Shown: positions 31,343 through 41,445 of the stretch, piece after piece
How positions within the stretch are numbered: position 1 is the stretch's first letter
Layout: each line of letters opens with the position of its first letter
Assembly: GCA_027315105.1 (NCBI GenBank)
Contig: DAHUYP010000082.1
Location: 1-64,000, forward strand
Length of the DNA: 64,000 bases
DNA from: Gammaproteobacteria bacterium
GTDB lineage: Bacteria > Pseudomonadota > Gammaproteobacteria > Steroidobacterales > Steroidobacteraceae
Direction of reading: 5' to 3'
Made by a program: the position numbers and the translations under genes
The notes under the pieces: model-generated
Told to the model about the DNA's origin: nothing
Database searches by the model: none
What the model saw: the letters and a program-made list of their open reading frames with translations, nothing else

Positions 31343-31861
31343 TCAGCCCTCGCCGATCGGACCGATGAAATCGCTCTTGCCGAGCCTGACGCCGCAGTGC
31401 CGCAGGATGGCGTAGGCCGTGGTGCTGTGGAAGTACACGTTCGGCAGCACGAACCCGGTCAGGTAATCCCAGCCGTTCCTGAAGCTCATCGTGCGGTTCG
31501 GGAATTTCAGCACCACCTGGCGGCCGTCGGCGCCGTCGAACTGCCGCGGCTCGCAGCTCTTGACGTAGGTGGCGGTCTTGTCGATGCGCTCATTGAGCTC
31601 GCCGAAGCTCGCTTCGGAATCGGCATACCTGGGCGGCTCGACGCCGATCAGCCGCGCGACGCCGCCCTTGGCCTGATCGGACACGATCTGCACCTGGCGG
31701 CTCAAGGGGAACATGTCCGGGTAGAGCCGCGTGGCAAGCAGCACCGCCGGATCGATCTTCGCGCTCTCCGCATGCGCTCGGCCCTTGTCCAGCACCACGG
31801 CGAGATTGCTCAATGCACGCAGCAGTACCGGGACCGAAGCCTCATGGATAGACTGGCTCAT
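31343..31861 (-). CDS. DUF1993-type protein
   Basis: MSQSIHEASVPVLLRALSNLAVVLDKGRAHAESAKIDPAVLLATRLYPDMFPLSRQVQIVSDQAKGGVARL. Confidence 0.85.
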   Translation of the reverse strand: MSQSIHEASVPVLLRALSNLAVVLDKGRAHAESAKIDPAVLLATRLYPDMFPLSRQVQIVSDQAKGGVARLIGVEPPRYADSEASFGELNERIDKTATYVKSCEPRQFDGADGRQVVLKFPNRTMSFRNGWDYLTGFVLPNVYFHSTTAYAILRHCGVRLGKSDFIGPIGEG

Positions 31862-33278
31862 GGCGCAATGCTCCTCGTTCGTCCGCCGGATCGTCGCCAC
31901 GCGCGGCGCGCGTGATCTGCAGTGTATCTTGTGCCAGGAGGATGCGCGCCCGCAATCCGGGCCGATTGTCCTCCAGGACCAGCGAGCTGCCATGCAGACG
32001 CGCCACCGCCTCGACCAGGCTCAGGCCCAGGCCGACGCCCGGGGTGCCGCGACTGGCGTCGCCGCGATAGAAGCGCTCCACCACCTTCGGCTTGTCCGCG
32101 TCCGGGATGCCCGCCCCGCTGTCCGCCACCAGCACCTCGACGCCGCGCTCGACCTCGCCGCGCACCGCCACCGTGATTGCGCCGTTGTCGGGCGTGTACT
32201 TGAGCGCATTGTCGATCAGGTTGCCGAGTGCCTGGGCCAGTAGCACCGGGTCGCCGCGGATGCTCGCCGGACCGCCGCTCTCGAATGACAGCTGGATGTT
32301 CTTGAGCTCGGCGGCGGGCTGATAGAACTCGACCGCCGCTGCCGCGATATCGGCCATATCGATCGGCACGAAGCCCGATCGGCGCAGGCCGCTGTCGATC
32401 TCCGCCAGCCGCAACAGCGCGTTGAAGATGCTGATCACGCGATCGACGTCAGCCACTGCAGCGTCGATCTCGGCGAAGGTCTGCTGCGGCGACGGCCTGG
32501 TCAGCGCCAGCTCCTCGAGTCGCGATCGCAGCTCGGCGAGCGGCGTGCGCAGATCGTGCGCGATCGCGTTCGAGACGTTGCGGATGCCGTGCACCAGCTG
32601 CTCGGTCTGATCGAGCATGCCGTTGATGGTCTGCGAGAGCGTATTGAGTTCATCGGCGCTGCGATCGGTGTGCAGGCGCTGACTCAGGTCGCTCTGAATG
32701 ATGGTCGACACGGTTGCCCGGATGCCGTGAATGCGCGCCATCAGCAGTCGTCGGACCAGAATGCCCCCCGCCGTGCCCAGCACCGAGAGAATCGCGACCG
32801 CGCTCGCCAGCGCGTACCAGAAGCGTCGTTCGAGCGGCTCGAGCCGGGCCGTATCGCGGCCGACCAGCAGATGGTAGCCGCCGTTGAGCACGGAGTGCAC
32901 CAGCGCGACATCGGTGAGGCCGCGGCCCAGATCGGCCTTGATCGTGTAGGTCCCCGGCGTTGGCGGCACGCTGCTCGGCCAGGCGCGCAGATTGCCGGCC
33001 ATGGGCTGGAGCTGCGCGTCGGCCAGCAGCAGCAGCCGTTCGCCGGCGATCTGCATGCCGACGCGCGCATTCATGAAGCTGACCAGCCCGGCGGCGCCTT
33101 CGCGGCGGAACACCTCCGCCAGGCGCGTGGCATCGGCCCCCAGGATCTCGCGGCGCCCGTCCTGGATCGTGACGCGCCAGGCGAACCACAGCGGCGCGGC
33201 AAACAGCGCCAGCGCCGCCAGCCCCAGGCTGATGTAGCCCACGGCGAGCGTCAGCGCCGAGGCGCGCAGCACTCTCAT
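31842..33278 (-). CDS. Membrane sensor histidine kinase with HAMP domain
   Basis: NAIAHDLRTPLAELRSRLEEL H-box, NLIDNALKYTPDNG N-box, VADSGAGIPDADKPKVVERFYRGD. Confidence 0.93.
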   Translation of the reverse strand: MRVLRASALTLAVGYISLGLAALALFAAPLWFAWRVTIQDGRREILGADATRLAEVFRREGAAGLVSFMNARVGMQIAGERLLLLADAQLQPMAGNLRAWPSSVPPTPGTYTIKADLGRGLTDVALVHSVLNGGYHLLVGRDTARLEPLERRFWYALASAVAILSVLGTAGGILVRRLLMARIHGIRATVSTIIQSDLSQRLHTDRSADELNTLSQTINGMLDQTEQLVHGIRNVSNAIAHDLRTPLAELRSRLEELALTRPSPQQTFAEIDAAVADVDRVISIFNALLRLAEIDSGLRRSGFVPIDMADIAAAAVEFYQPAAELKNIQLSFESGGPASIRGDPVLLAQALGNLIDNALKYTPDNGAITVAVRGEVERGVEVLVADSGAGIPDADKPKVVERFYRGDASRGTPGVGLGLSLVEAVARLHGSSLVLEDNRPGLRARILLAQDTLQITRAARGDDPADERGALRHEPVYP

Positions 33279-33970
33279 CGCGCACCCCGGTCGTCGTGCG
33301 CGGTCAGCGTATAGCCGGCGTTGCGCACCGTGCGCAGCAACGGGCGCTCGAAGTCGGCGTCGATCTTCTGCCTGAGCTTGCTGATATGCACATCCACCAC
33401 GTTGGTCTGCGGGTCGAAATGATAGTCCCACACGTTCTCGAGCAGCATGGTGCGCGTCACTACCTGGTCGGCGTGGCGCATCAGATACTCCAGCAGCTTG
33501 AATTCCCGCGGCTGCAGCACGATGCTGCGACTGCCGCGCGTCACCTTGCGCGTCAGCAGATCGACCCGCAGATCCGCGACTTCCAGTTTCGTCTGCGCGC
33601 CCTCGCCCTGGGCACGCCGCGTGAGCGCGTCGAGGCGTGCCAGCAGCTCGCCGAACGCGAACGGCTTGGTCAGATAGTCGTCGCCGCCGGCACGCAGCCC
33701 GCGAATGCGCTCATCGACGTCGGATAGCGCGCTCAGGATCAGGATCGGGGTGCGCTTGCCGGACCTGCGCAATGCCTCCACGATCGCGAGGCCGTCGATG
33801 TCGCCCGGCAGCATGCGGTCCATGATGATCACATCATAGGGCTCGCTGGCGGCCAGGAACATGCCTTCGCGGCCGCTGGCGGCGTGATCGGCCGTATGGC
33901 CGGCTTCCTGCAGACCCTTGAGCACGAACTGCGTCACGCGCTCGTTGTCCTCGACCAGAAGTACCTTCAT
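33275..33970 (-). CDS. OmpR-family response regulator
   Basis: MKVLLVEDNERVTQFVLKGL, IIMDRMLPGDIDGL, winged-helix DNA-binding C-terminus; stop overlaps the kinase start. Confidence 0.95.
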   Translation of the reverse strand: MKVLLVEDNERVTQFVLKGLQEAGHTADHAASGREGMFLAASEPYDVIIMDRMLPGDIDGLAIVEALRRSGKRTPILILSALSDVDERIRGLRAGGDDYLTKPFAFGELLARLDALTRRAQGEGAQTKLEVADLRVDLLTRKVTRGSRSIVLQPREFKLLEYLMRHADQVVTRTMLLENVWDYHFDPQTNVVDVHISKLRQKIDADFERPLLRTVRNAGYTLTAHDDRGAR

Positions 33971-34110
33971 GCAGCTCCTTGCGCCACGGCACCGCCGGGC
34001 GCGGCCGATCGACGCTTGCCAGTACTGGTCATGCAAGCCGGCAACGTACTCTGCGGGCGATTAAATGCCCATGGCGCGGAGATTAAAAGGTATTAATGCT
34101 GCGCGCAGGG

Positions 34111-34758
34111 CTACTCCGCGTCGCTCTGCGCCGCGGGCGCCGCGCGCGCGAATGCCGGCATTCGCATGCAGTGCGCGTGAATGCGGCGGATCGTGGGATA
34201 GCTCGCCAGCGAACAGCCGGCCCGTTCGGCGTTGAAAACCTGGGGTATCAGGCAGCAGTCGGCCAGCGTCGGTGCATCTCCGTGGCAGCACGAGCCGGTC
34301 GCGCCGCCCTCGACCAGCACGCGCTCGATGGCACCGAATCCGAGCTCGATCCAGTGCCGCGACCATTCGGTGCGGCGTGGCTCATCGATCTGCAGCGCCG
34401 ACCTCAGGTACTGCAGCACCCGCAGGTTGTTGAGCGGATGAATGTCACAGGCCACGCTCAGTGCCAGTGCGCGCACCCGCGCGCGCGCATCGGCGCCCGA
34501 GGGCAGCAACGCCGGCGCTGGATGCGTCTCCTCCAGATACTCGATGATGGCGAGCGATTGCGACAGGGTCATGGTCCCGGCCTGCAGCACCGGCACCAGC
34601 CGCGCCGGATTGCGCCCCGCAAACGCCTCGCCGTGCTGCTCGCCGCCGCCGACCAGCAGGTGCACGGGTATCGCCTCGTAGGGCAGCGCCTTCAGATTGA
34701 GCGCGATGCGTACCCGGAAGGACGCCGAGCTGCGGAAATAGGTGTAAAGCCGCAACAC
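34111..34758 (-). CDS. maiA: Maleylacetoacetate isomerase / zeta-class glutathione S-transferase
   Basis: LRLYTYFRSSASFRVRIALNLKALPYE, QSLAIIEYLEETHPAPALLP, CDIHPLNNLRVLQYL. Confidence 0.92.
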   Translation of the reverse strand: MLRLYTYFRSSASFRVRIALNLKALPYEAIPVHLLVGGGEQHGEAFAGRNPARLVPVLQAGTMTLSQSLAIIEYLEETHPAPALLPSGADARARVRALALSVACDIHPLNNLRVLQYLRSALQIDEPRRTEWSRHWIELGFGAIERVLVEGGATGSCCHGDAPTLADCCLIPQVFNAERAGCSLASYPTIRRIHAHCMRMPAFARAAPAAQSDAE

Positions 34759-34793
34759 GGTTTCAAGCCTCCGCGCCCATTCGCGCCCGCTGG

Positions 34794-35258
34794 CTAGAGA
34801 TCGATCGGCAGGCCGGCATTCTTGACCACCGAGCGCAGCACGAAGCTCGAATCGACGCGTGCCACGCCGGGCAGCTTGGTGAGCACGGTGCTGTGCAGGC
34901 GTTCGAAATCGGCCGCGTCGCGCGCCACTACCCGCAGCACGTAATCCGACTCCCCGGTGGTCAGGTCGCATTCGGTGACCTCCGGCACGCCCTGCACCGC
35001 CTGCTCGAACGCGCTTAGATCCCGGTCGGTCTGGCCCTTGAGCGTGATTCGGATGATGAAGCCCACCGTCACCCCGATCTTCGGCGCATTCAGCATCGCC
35101 GTGTAGCGCTCGATCACCGCGGCCTGCTCGAGCAGGCGTACACGGCGCAGGCAGGCCGATTCGGACAGCCCGACACGCGCCGCCAGCGCGGCGTTGGACA
35201 GCCTGGCGTCCCGCTGCAGTTCGCGGAGAATCTTGCGGTCAGCGCGGTCGAGTTGCAT
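34794..35258 (-). CDS. Lrp/AsnC family transcriptional regulator
   Basis: MQLDRADRKILRELQRDARLSNAALAARVGLSESACLRRVRLLE plus RAM domain. Confidence 0.95.
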   Translation of the reverse strand: MQLDRADRKILRELQRDARLSNAALAARVGLSESACLRRVRLLEQAAVIERYTAMLNAPKIGVTVGFIIRITLKGQTDRDLSAFEQAVQGVPEVTECDLTTGESDYVLRVVARDAADFERLHSTVLTKLPGVARVDSSFVLRSVVKNAGLPIDL

Positions 35259-35281
35259 TAACAGTCAATATACCCCAGTTT

Positions 35282-35299
35282 GTCGCAAGAATCTGCGAC
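35282..35299. promoter_or_regulatory. Palindrome in the lrp/ald divergent region (candidate Lrp-type site)
   Basis: GTCGCA-agaatc-TGCGAC, perfect 6-bp arms, between divergent genes. Confidence 0.4.
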
Positions 35300-35404
35300 C
35301 ACACCCCCACTTTCGGCTCCAATTCGCAATCCTCTGCCAGCGGCGACGCTCACAATGATCGGCATCGAGCCTCTGCACGGCACCGTCAACCCTCGGAGCC
35401 CCCC

Positions 35405-36502
35405 ATGCGCATCGGCGTCCCCAAGGAAATCAAAGTCCACGAGTATCGGGTAGGCCTGGTCCCCGCCGCGGTACGCGAGCTCACCGCGCTCGCGCACGAG
35501 GTCCTGATTCAGACCGGTGCCGGCGCCGGCATCGGCTGCAGCGACGAGGACTACCGCAGCGCGGGCGCCAGGATCGCGCCGGACGCCGACAGCGTCTTCA
35601 GCGACTCGCAGCTCATCGTCAAGGTGAAGGAGCCGCAGCTCAACGAATGCGCGCGGCTGCGACCCGACCAGGTGCTGTTCACCTACTTGCATCTGGCGGC
35701 CGACCGCGCGCAGGCCGAGGCCTTGGTCCGCTCCCGATGCGTCGCCATCGCCTACGAGACCGTGACCGCGCCCGATGGCTCCTTGCCGCTGCTCACGCCG
35801 ATGAGCGAGGTCGCCGGTCGCATGTCGATCCAGATCGGCGCCCAATACCTGCAGCAAGCCAACGGCGGCCGCGGCATCCTGCTCGGCGGCGTCCCCGGCG
35901 TGCCGCCGGCGAGAGTCGTCGTGCTCGGTGCCGGCGTCGCGGGCACCAACGCCATCGAAATGGCGCATGGCCAGCGCGCCGAGGTCACCGCGATCGACCG
36001 CTCGATCCGGCGGCTGCGTGAATTGGACGTCCAGTTCCACGGCGCCGTGCGCACGCTGTACTCGACCGCCGACACCATCGAGCGTGCTCTCACGGAAGCC
36101 GACCTGGTCATCGGCGCGGTGCTGCTGCCGGGCGCCGCGGCACCGAAGCTCGTGACCGCCGCGATGGTCAAACGCATGCGGCCTGGCTCAGTCGTGGTGG
36201 ATATCGCGATCGACCAGGGCGGCTGCTTCCAGACCAGCCGTCCGACGACGCATGCTGCGCCCACCTATCTGGTCGACGGCGTCATCCATTACTGCGTCAC
36301 CAACATGCCCGGCGCTCTGCCGCGCACCTCCGCCTTCGCGCTCAACAACGCGACCCTGCCGTTCGTCAAGGCGCTGGCGGACAAGGGCTGGGAGCGCGCG
36401 ACCGCCGAGGACCGCGGACTGGCCGCCGGTTTGAACGTCGTTCGCGGTGCCGTCGTGCATCCCGCGGTTGCGCACGAATTGGGCCTGGCCGCGGCCGCCT
36501 GA
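35405..36502 (+). CDS. ald: Alanine dehydrogenase
   Basis: MRIGVPKEIKVHEYRVGLVPAAVREL, VVVLGAGVAGTNAIEMAHGQRAEVTAID. Confidence 0.96.
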   Translation: MRIGVPKEIKVHEYRVGLVPAAVRELTALAHEVLIQTGAGAGIGCSDEDYRSAGARIAPDADSVFSDSQLIVKVKEPQLNECARLRPDQVLFTYLHLAADRAQAEALVRSRCVAIAYETVTAPDGSLPLLTPMSEVAGRMSIQIGAQYLQQANGGRGILLGGVPGVPPARVVVLGAGVAGTNAIEMAHGQRAEVTAIDRSIRRLRELDVQFHGAVRTLYSTADTIERALTEADLVIGAVLLPGAAAPKLVTAAMVKRMRPGSVVVDIAIDQGGCFQTSRPTTHAAPTYLVDGVIHYCVTNMPGALPRTSAFALNNATLPFVKALADKGWERATAEDRGLAAGLNVVRGAVVHPAVAHELGLAAAA

Positions 36503-36748
36503 TCCGACGGGCGGGTGCGCCTGCGCGCGATCCGGCCCGATGATTGCAGCTCTCGAGAAAAATGGAGCGGCGGCCGCCTTGCAGGCCCGGCACCGTGGTA
36601 CGGGGGCTGCACCATCCGGCACCGACGGGAAAACAAATCAACAAGACCGTCGCCGCCGCTCCCCTGCAACCTGCCGCGCACCAGACTCGAGGCGTGGTCC
36701 CGAGTCGGTGGCGCGTCCGGAACGATTATAGCGCGCTGGCCGCGCCAT

Positions 36749-38203
36749 TCAGGCCGTTCCGCCCAAACAGAGATATTTCATGTCGAGATATTCATGGATG
36801 CCATGGCGTGAGCCCTCGCGCCCCATCCCGGACTGCTTGACGCCGCCGAAGGGCGCCACGGCCGTGCTGATGAGGCCGGTGTTGATGCCGACCATGCCGT
36901 ATTCGAGCGCGCCCGAGACGCGGAACACGCGAGCGAGATCGCGCGCATAGAGATAAGCCGCCAGGCCGAACTCTGTGTCGTTTGCCATACAAATCGCTTC
37001 CTGTTCGTCCTTGAAGCGAAACAGCGGCGCAACAGGCCCGAAGATCTCCTCGCGTGCCACCCGCATGCCGGCGCGCACGCCGACCAATACCGTGGGCTCG
37101 TAGTAGGTGCCGCCGAGCGCATGCCGGCGCCCGCCGACGACGGCGCGCGCACCCTGGCCGAGCGCATCGCCCACCATCGCCTCGACCTTGTCGAGCGCCG
37201 CGGCATCGATGAGCGGACCTTGCTCCACTCCAGGCTCGATGCCATTGCCGACCTTGAGCTTCGCCACCGCGGCACCGAGTTTGTGCGCGAACGCCTCATA
37301 GACACCGTCCTGGACCAGCAGGCGATTGGCGCACACGCAGGTCTGGCCGCTGTTGCGATACTTCGATGTCATGGCTCCATCGACGGCCGCGTCCAGGTCG
37401 GCATCGTCGAACACGATGAACGGCGCGTTGCCGCCGAGCTCGAGCGACATGCGCTTCAGGGTCGGAGCGCATTGGGCCGCCAGCAGACGGCCGGTCTGCG
37501 TCGAGCCGGTGAAGGTCAGCTTGCGGACCGCAGGATTGCCCGTGAGCTCACCGCCGATCGCGCGCGCCTCGCCCGTCACGACACTGAACGCGCCAGCGGG
37601 CACGCCGGCCCGCGCCGCCAGCTCCGCCATGGCCAATGCCGACAGCGGCGTCTGCAGCGCCGGTTTGACGACGATGGTGCAGCCCGCGGCCAGCGCGGGT
37701 GCCACTTTGCGCGTGATCATGGCAGCCGGAAAATTCCACGGCGTGATTGCCGCGCAGACCCCGACCGGCTCGCGCGTCACGACGATGCGCTTGTCGGGCC
37801 AGGGAGAGGGAATCGTATCGCCATAGACGCGGCGCGCCTCCTCGGCGAACCACTCGATGTAGGAGGCCGCGTAGGCGATCTCGCTGCGCGCCTCCGCCAG
37901 CGGCTTGCCCTGTTCGCTGGTCATCAGGCACGCCAGATCGTCCTGGTTGGCCAACATGAGATCGTACCAGCAGCGCAGCACGCGACCGCGCTCCTCGGCC
38001 GTCCGCGCGCGCCAGGAGCGCAGGGCGCGCGTGGCGGCCTCGATCGCCCGCCGCGTCTCGGCTGCGCCGGCGTCGGGCACCGAAGTCAGCGTTTCTCCGG
38101 TCGCGGGATTGTGCACTTCATGCACGGCGCCGCTGTCGGCGCCGACCCATTGACCATCGATGAGGCAATGGCTCTTGAGCAGGCTCGGGTCCTTCAGACG
38201 CAT
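36749..38203 (-). CDS. gabD: Succinate-semialdehyde dehydrogenase-type aldehyde dehydrogenase
   Basis: ITPWNFPAAMITRKVAPALAAGCTIVVKPA, LELGGNAPFIVFDDADLDAAVDGAM, NSGQTCVCANR. Confidence 0.9.
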   Translation of the reverse strand: MRLKDPSLLKSHCLIDGQWVGADSGAVHEVHNPATGETLTSVPDAGAAETRRAIEAATRALRSWRARTAEERGRVLRCWYDLMLANQDDLACLMTSEQGKPLAEARSEIAYAASYIEWFAEEARRVYGDTIPSPWPDKRIVVTREPVGVCAAITPWNFPAAMITRKVAPALAAGCTIVVKPALQTPLSALAMAELAARAGVPAGAFSVVTGEARAIGGELTGNPAVRKLTFTGSTQTGRLLAAQCAPTLKRMSLELGGNAPFIVFDDADLDAAVDGAMTSKYRNSGQTCVCANRLLVQDGVYEAFAHKLGAAVAKLKVGNGIEPGVEQGPLIDAAALDKVEAMVGDALGQGARAVVGGRRHALGGTYYEPTVLVGVRAGMRVAREEIFGPVAPLFRFKDEQEAICMANDTEFGLAAYLYARDLARVFRVSGALEYGMVGINTGLISTAVAPFGGVKQSGMGREGSRHGIHEYLDMKYLCLGGTA

Positions 38204-38308
38204 GGGCAGCCATCGCCGTGGCGCCAGCGTCGATGAGCTGGCGCGCCCTTATAAGGCAGAGCAGGGACGCGGCGCAAATCGCCCGCGCATGGCGCGCGAC
38301 GGCCGAGG

Positions 38309-39040
38309 TCAGTCCTCGCCCGCGAGCCGGAATCGGACCCAAACCGCGTAGTTGAGGGCCTGATGCAGCAGCTTGGGCGGCGGGTCGGGAAAGCGCGTAT
38401 CGCGGACCGTTGCCAGCGCCGCGGCATCGAGCAGCGGCAGTCCGCTCGATTGCAGCAGCCGGATATTGCTGATCGCGCCATCCAGGTAATCGAAGCTCAC
38501 CTGCACCTGGCCATGCTGATGCAGCATGCGCGCGGCCGCGGGATAGTGGGTATTCACCGCCGCCTGAACCGCCCTCAATATCCTGGCCTCGAAGGTCTCT
38601 TCGGTCTGCGGCGCGGGAGCTGCCGGCGGGGGCGTGTAGGTCGGCCGCGGCGCCGCCACCGGTTGCTGCGGTACGTCGGTCTCGAGGTGCAGATCCAGCA
38701 GCGCCGGCACCACGATCGGCTGTATCTGCTGCTTGAGCAACGGCTTGAACTGCTCGTGCGGCTCGCGCCTGGGTTCTGGTTTCGGCGCCGGGGGCGCCAC
38801 GATCGACACCTGCAGCGCCTTGCTCTCCATTCTCACGATCCTGGGGGTCAAGCCGATGATCAGCGCCGCGGCCACCAGTCCCTCGAGCAGCAGTGCGCCG
38901 CCGAGTGCGCCGAGGCGCGGCCGGCGGCACAGGCGGGGCGCGGGCAGCGCCACCGGTGGTGGCAGCGCGGCCGGTCCCAACTGCATGGCCGTCGCGTCCA
39001 CCAGTGACAGGTCCAACCGCTGCGCCGCCGCGCCGCCCAT
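38309..39040 (-). CDS. TonB-family energy transducer
   Basis: Single N-proximal TM segment, proline-rich linker, C-terminal GQVQVSFDYLDGAISNIRLLQSSGLPLLDAAALATVRDTRFPDPP TonB-like fold. Confidence 0.82.
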   Translation of the reverse strand: MGGAAAQRLDLSLVDATAMQLGPAALPPPVALPAPRLCRRPRLGALGGALLLEGLVAAALIIGLTPRIVRMESKALQVSIVAPPAPKPEPRREPHEQFKPLLKQQIQPIVVPALLDLHLETDVPQQPVAAPRPTYTPPPAAPAPQTEETFEARILRAVQAAVNTHYPAAARMLHQHGQVQVSFDYLDGAISNIRLLQSSGLPLLDAAALATVRDTRFPDPPPKLLHQALNYAVWVRFRLAGED

Positions 39041-39048
39041 GACCGCGC

Positions 39049-41271
39049 TCAAAACGGTACCGACACGCTCGCGAACACGCTGCGTTCCGGAATCGTCCAG
39101 TACAGCGGCGTCCCGAGAGCGCCGGTATAGCCGGCCAGCGCGTAGATCTTGTTGGAGTTCAGCAGATTGTTGAACGCCACTTTGACCGTGGGCTTGGACG
39201 AGCCCCACAGTCCGTTCTCGAACGTATAGTCGAGCGCCCCATCCAGCGTGCTGTAGCTGCTGAGCGGGACCGCGGCATTGACGTCCCCGTATCGGTCGCC
39301 GACCCACTTGTCCATCAGCGAGGCATACCAGCCCGCATGGTTGTAGATCACGCCGAGGGCCGCGGTGCCGGTCGGTGCGTTCGGCAGCATCATGCCGGTG
39401 GCCTTTTCGGTGGTCCGGTTCACCGAGCCGTTGGCGTACAGGCTCACGCCCGAACCGACGTACAAGGTGGCCTCGGTCTCGACGCCCTGGTAGGTCGAGC
39501 CGCCGAGGTTGGTGTAGGTCGTGATGCCACCGACCGTCACCGGATTGATCTCGTTGTTGAAGTCGATGTAGTAGACGTCGGCGCCGAGGGTGAGCCGCTG
39601 GCTTTGCCAGACGGTCCCGAGCTGATAGTTCCAGGTCGTTTGCGGCTGCAGCGTGCTGTTGGACGCATTGACCCCCGGCCCGCGGTTGAAGAAATTCTCG
39701 TTCGGTGCGAGGAACCCTTTCGCCACCTGTGCGTAGGCGCTCCAGTTGCCGGCGATCTGGTAATGCGCCAGCAACGACGGCAGCACCGAGTCGTAGTTAT
39801 TGGTGTAGTTCGCCCCGATGCCGCTCTTGACGTCGACCTGCGCATCGACGTGCCGGCTGAAGTAGTCGTAGCGCACGCCGGGCGAGAGCGTCAGCCCGGG
39901 CAGCGCTTTCCAGTCCAGCTGCACGAACGGCTGCACGGTCGTCAGGGTCTGATCGAGCTCGCGGTCGATGCCGAGCAGGGCGTTGCCGACGTTGATCGGG
40001 TTGAATGCGCCCCCGAGCGTGTCGTCGATCTCGGTCAGCCGCCGCGTGTTGGTCTGGTAATCGCCCCAGATGCCGGTCTGAACGTCGCCGAAGGAGAAAT
40101 CCTTCCTGAGCTTGAAGGTATCACCCCAGGAGCGGTAGTAGTTCACCAGGTGCTGGCCCGGCACATCGAGCCCGGCGGGATCGTTCGGATTCACGTAACC
40201 GATCGTATTGTAATAGGTGCCGTTGGGTGTCTCGCCGTTGACGTCCTCGCCGTTGAAGCCGTCGTGGTAATAGGCGTAGGTGTAGACCTTGTTGTCGATC
40301 GCCCAGCCGGAATCGAGCACTGACTTGAGCCCGACGTATTCGAAGTCGGTATGGATCTGGTCCTGGTTGTAGCCGTGGTAGGCCTGGCTGTCCGGATTGT
40401 TGTTCAGCCCGTAGCTCGGTCCATTGGCAGCGATCTGGGCCTGCGTTGCGCCGATCGGCACGCCCTGGAACACGTTGTTGAACATGCCGACGAAGGTCAG
40501 CACGGTGTTGTCGCCGATGGGCTGCTCGCCCTTGGCAAACAGGTTCTTGCGCTGTTGCGACGCGTAGCTCAGGTAGCCATCGCTCGACAGGCTCTCGCCG
40601 TCGATGAACAGCCGGCCGCCGCCATACTTCGACGATTCGCCGCTGTCGAACTGGGCGCCGTAGACCTGCGTGTTCCAGCTGCCGAAGCTCGCGTACGGCG
40701 TGATGGTCGTGGTCGCGAGCGGATCCTTGGAGGCGATGCTGATCGTGCCGCCGAAGGTCGCGTTGCCGATGGTCGCCGCGGTGCCCGGACCGCGATCGAG
40801 CGCCATCGGACCGAGATCGTGATCCATGAAATACGAAGTCGAATGATGAGTGAAGTCGTTCGAGTCGTTCCACGGGATGCCATCGAAGGTCACGTTGTAG
40901 AAACCGTCCTGAAAGCCGCGGATGCTCATGATCTGGTTCTCCATGAGCCCCGGGCCGTTGGGATTCACGGAATAAACGCTCGGTGCCATGGCCAGGACGT
41001 CGGTGTAATTGGAAGACAGCGGCGTATTGTGCTCGATGTATTGCTGGCTGATCACCGAGGTCGGCTGGATCGCATCGAGCGGCACCTTGGTCGGCGCCTG
41101 GTAGGGCGCGGACTCGGGATTCTGCGCGGATTCCTGCTGCTCGCCGGTACCCGTGGTCTGCACGGTGCCGAGATTGACCGGATCGGCGGCCTCGGCCGGC
41201 GGCCCGGCGAACATCGCAAGATTGGTTCCGAGAACCAGTATCAGGGCGTGCTTGACGTGGACTTTGGACAC
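39049..41271 (-). CDS. TonB-dependent outer-membrane receptor
   Basis: Plug motif ...MSIRGFQDGFYNVTFDGIPWND..., long barrel, C-terminal ERSVFASVSVPF. Confidence 0.92.
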   Translation of the reverse strand: MSKVHVKHALILVLGTNLAMFAGPPAEAADPVNLGTVQTTGTGEQQESAQNPESAPYQAPTKVPLDAIQPTSVISQQYIEHNTPLSSNYTDVLAMAPSVYSVNPNGPGLMENQIMSIRGFQDGFYNVTFDGIPWNDSNDFTHHSTSYFMDHDLGPMALDRGPGTAATIGNATFGGTISIASKDPLATTTITPYASFGSWNTQVYGAQFDSGESSKYGGGRLFIDGESLSSDGYLSYASQQRKNLFAKGEQPIGDNTVLTFVGMFNNVFQGVPIGATQAQIAANGPSYGLNNNPDSQAYHGYNQDQIHTDFEYVGLKSVLDSGWAIDNKVYTYAYYHDGFNGEDVNGETPNGTYYNTIGYVNPNDPAGLDVPGQHLVNYYRSWGDTFKLRKDFSFGDVQTGIWGDYQTNTRRLTEIDDTLGGAFNPINVGNALLGIDRELDQTLTTVQPFVQLDWKALPGLTLSPGVRYDYFSRHVDAQVDVKSGIGANYTNNYDSVLPSLLAHYQIAGNWSAYAQVAKGFLAPNENFFNRGPGVNASNSTLQPQTTWNYQLGTVWQSQRLTLGADVYYIDFNNEINPVTVGGITTYTNLGGSTYQGVETEATLYVGSGVSLYANGSVNRTTEKATGMMLPNAPTGTAALGVIYNHAGWYASLMDKWVGDRYGDVNAAVPLSSYSTLDGALDYTFENGLWGSSKPTVKVAFNNLLNSNKIYALAGYTGALGTPLYWTIPERSVFASVSVPF

Positions 41272-41445
41272 AGGACCGGCCTCCGCTCGTGCTATTCGTT
41301 GTTGATTCGCAGAATCGCGCGCCGCCCGGTGGGTGCGGTCGGCGCAGCGGCCCGCAGGCGGCTTGATTCAGCCGACGCTGCAGGGTCGGGGCACGTTAGC
41401 GACGCAATGTGTCAGCTGTATTGCAGAGGCGCAGCACGCCGTCTG

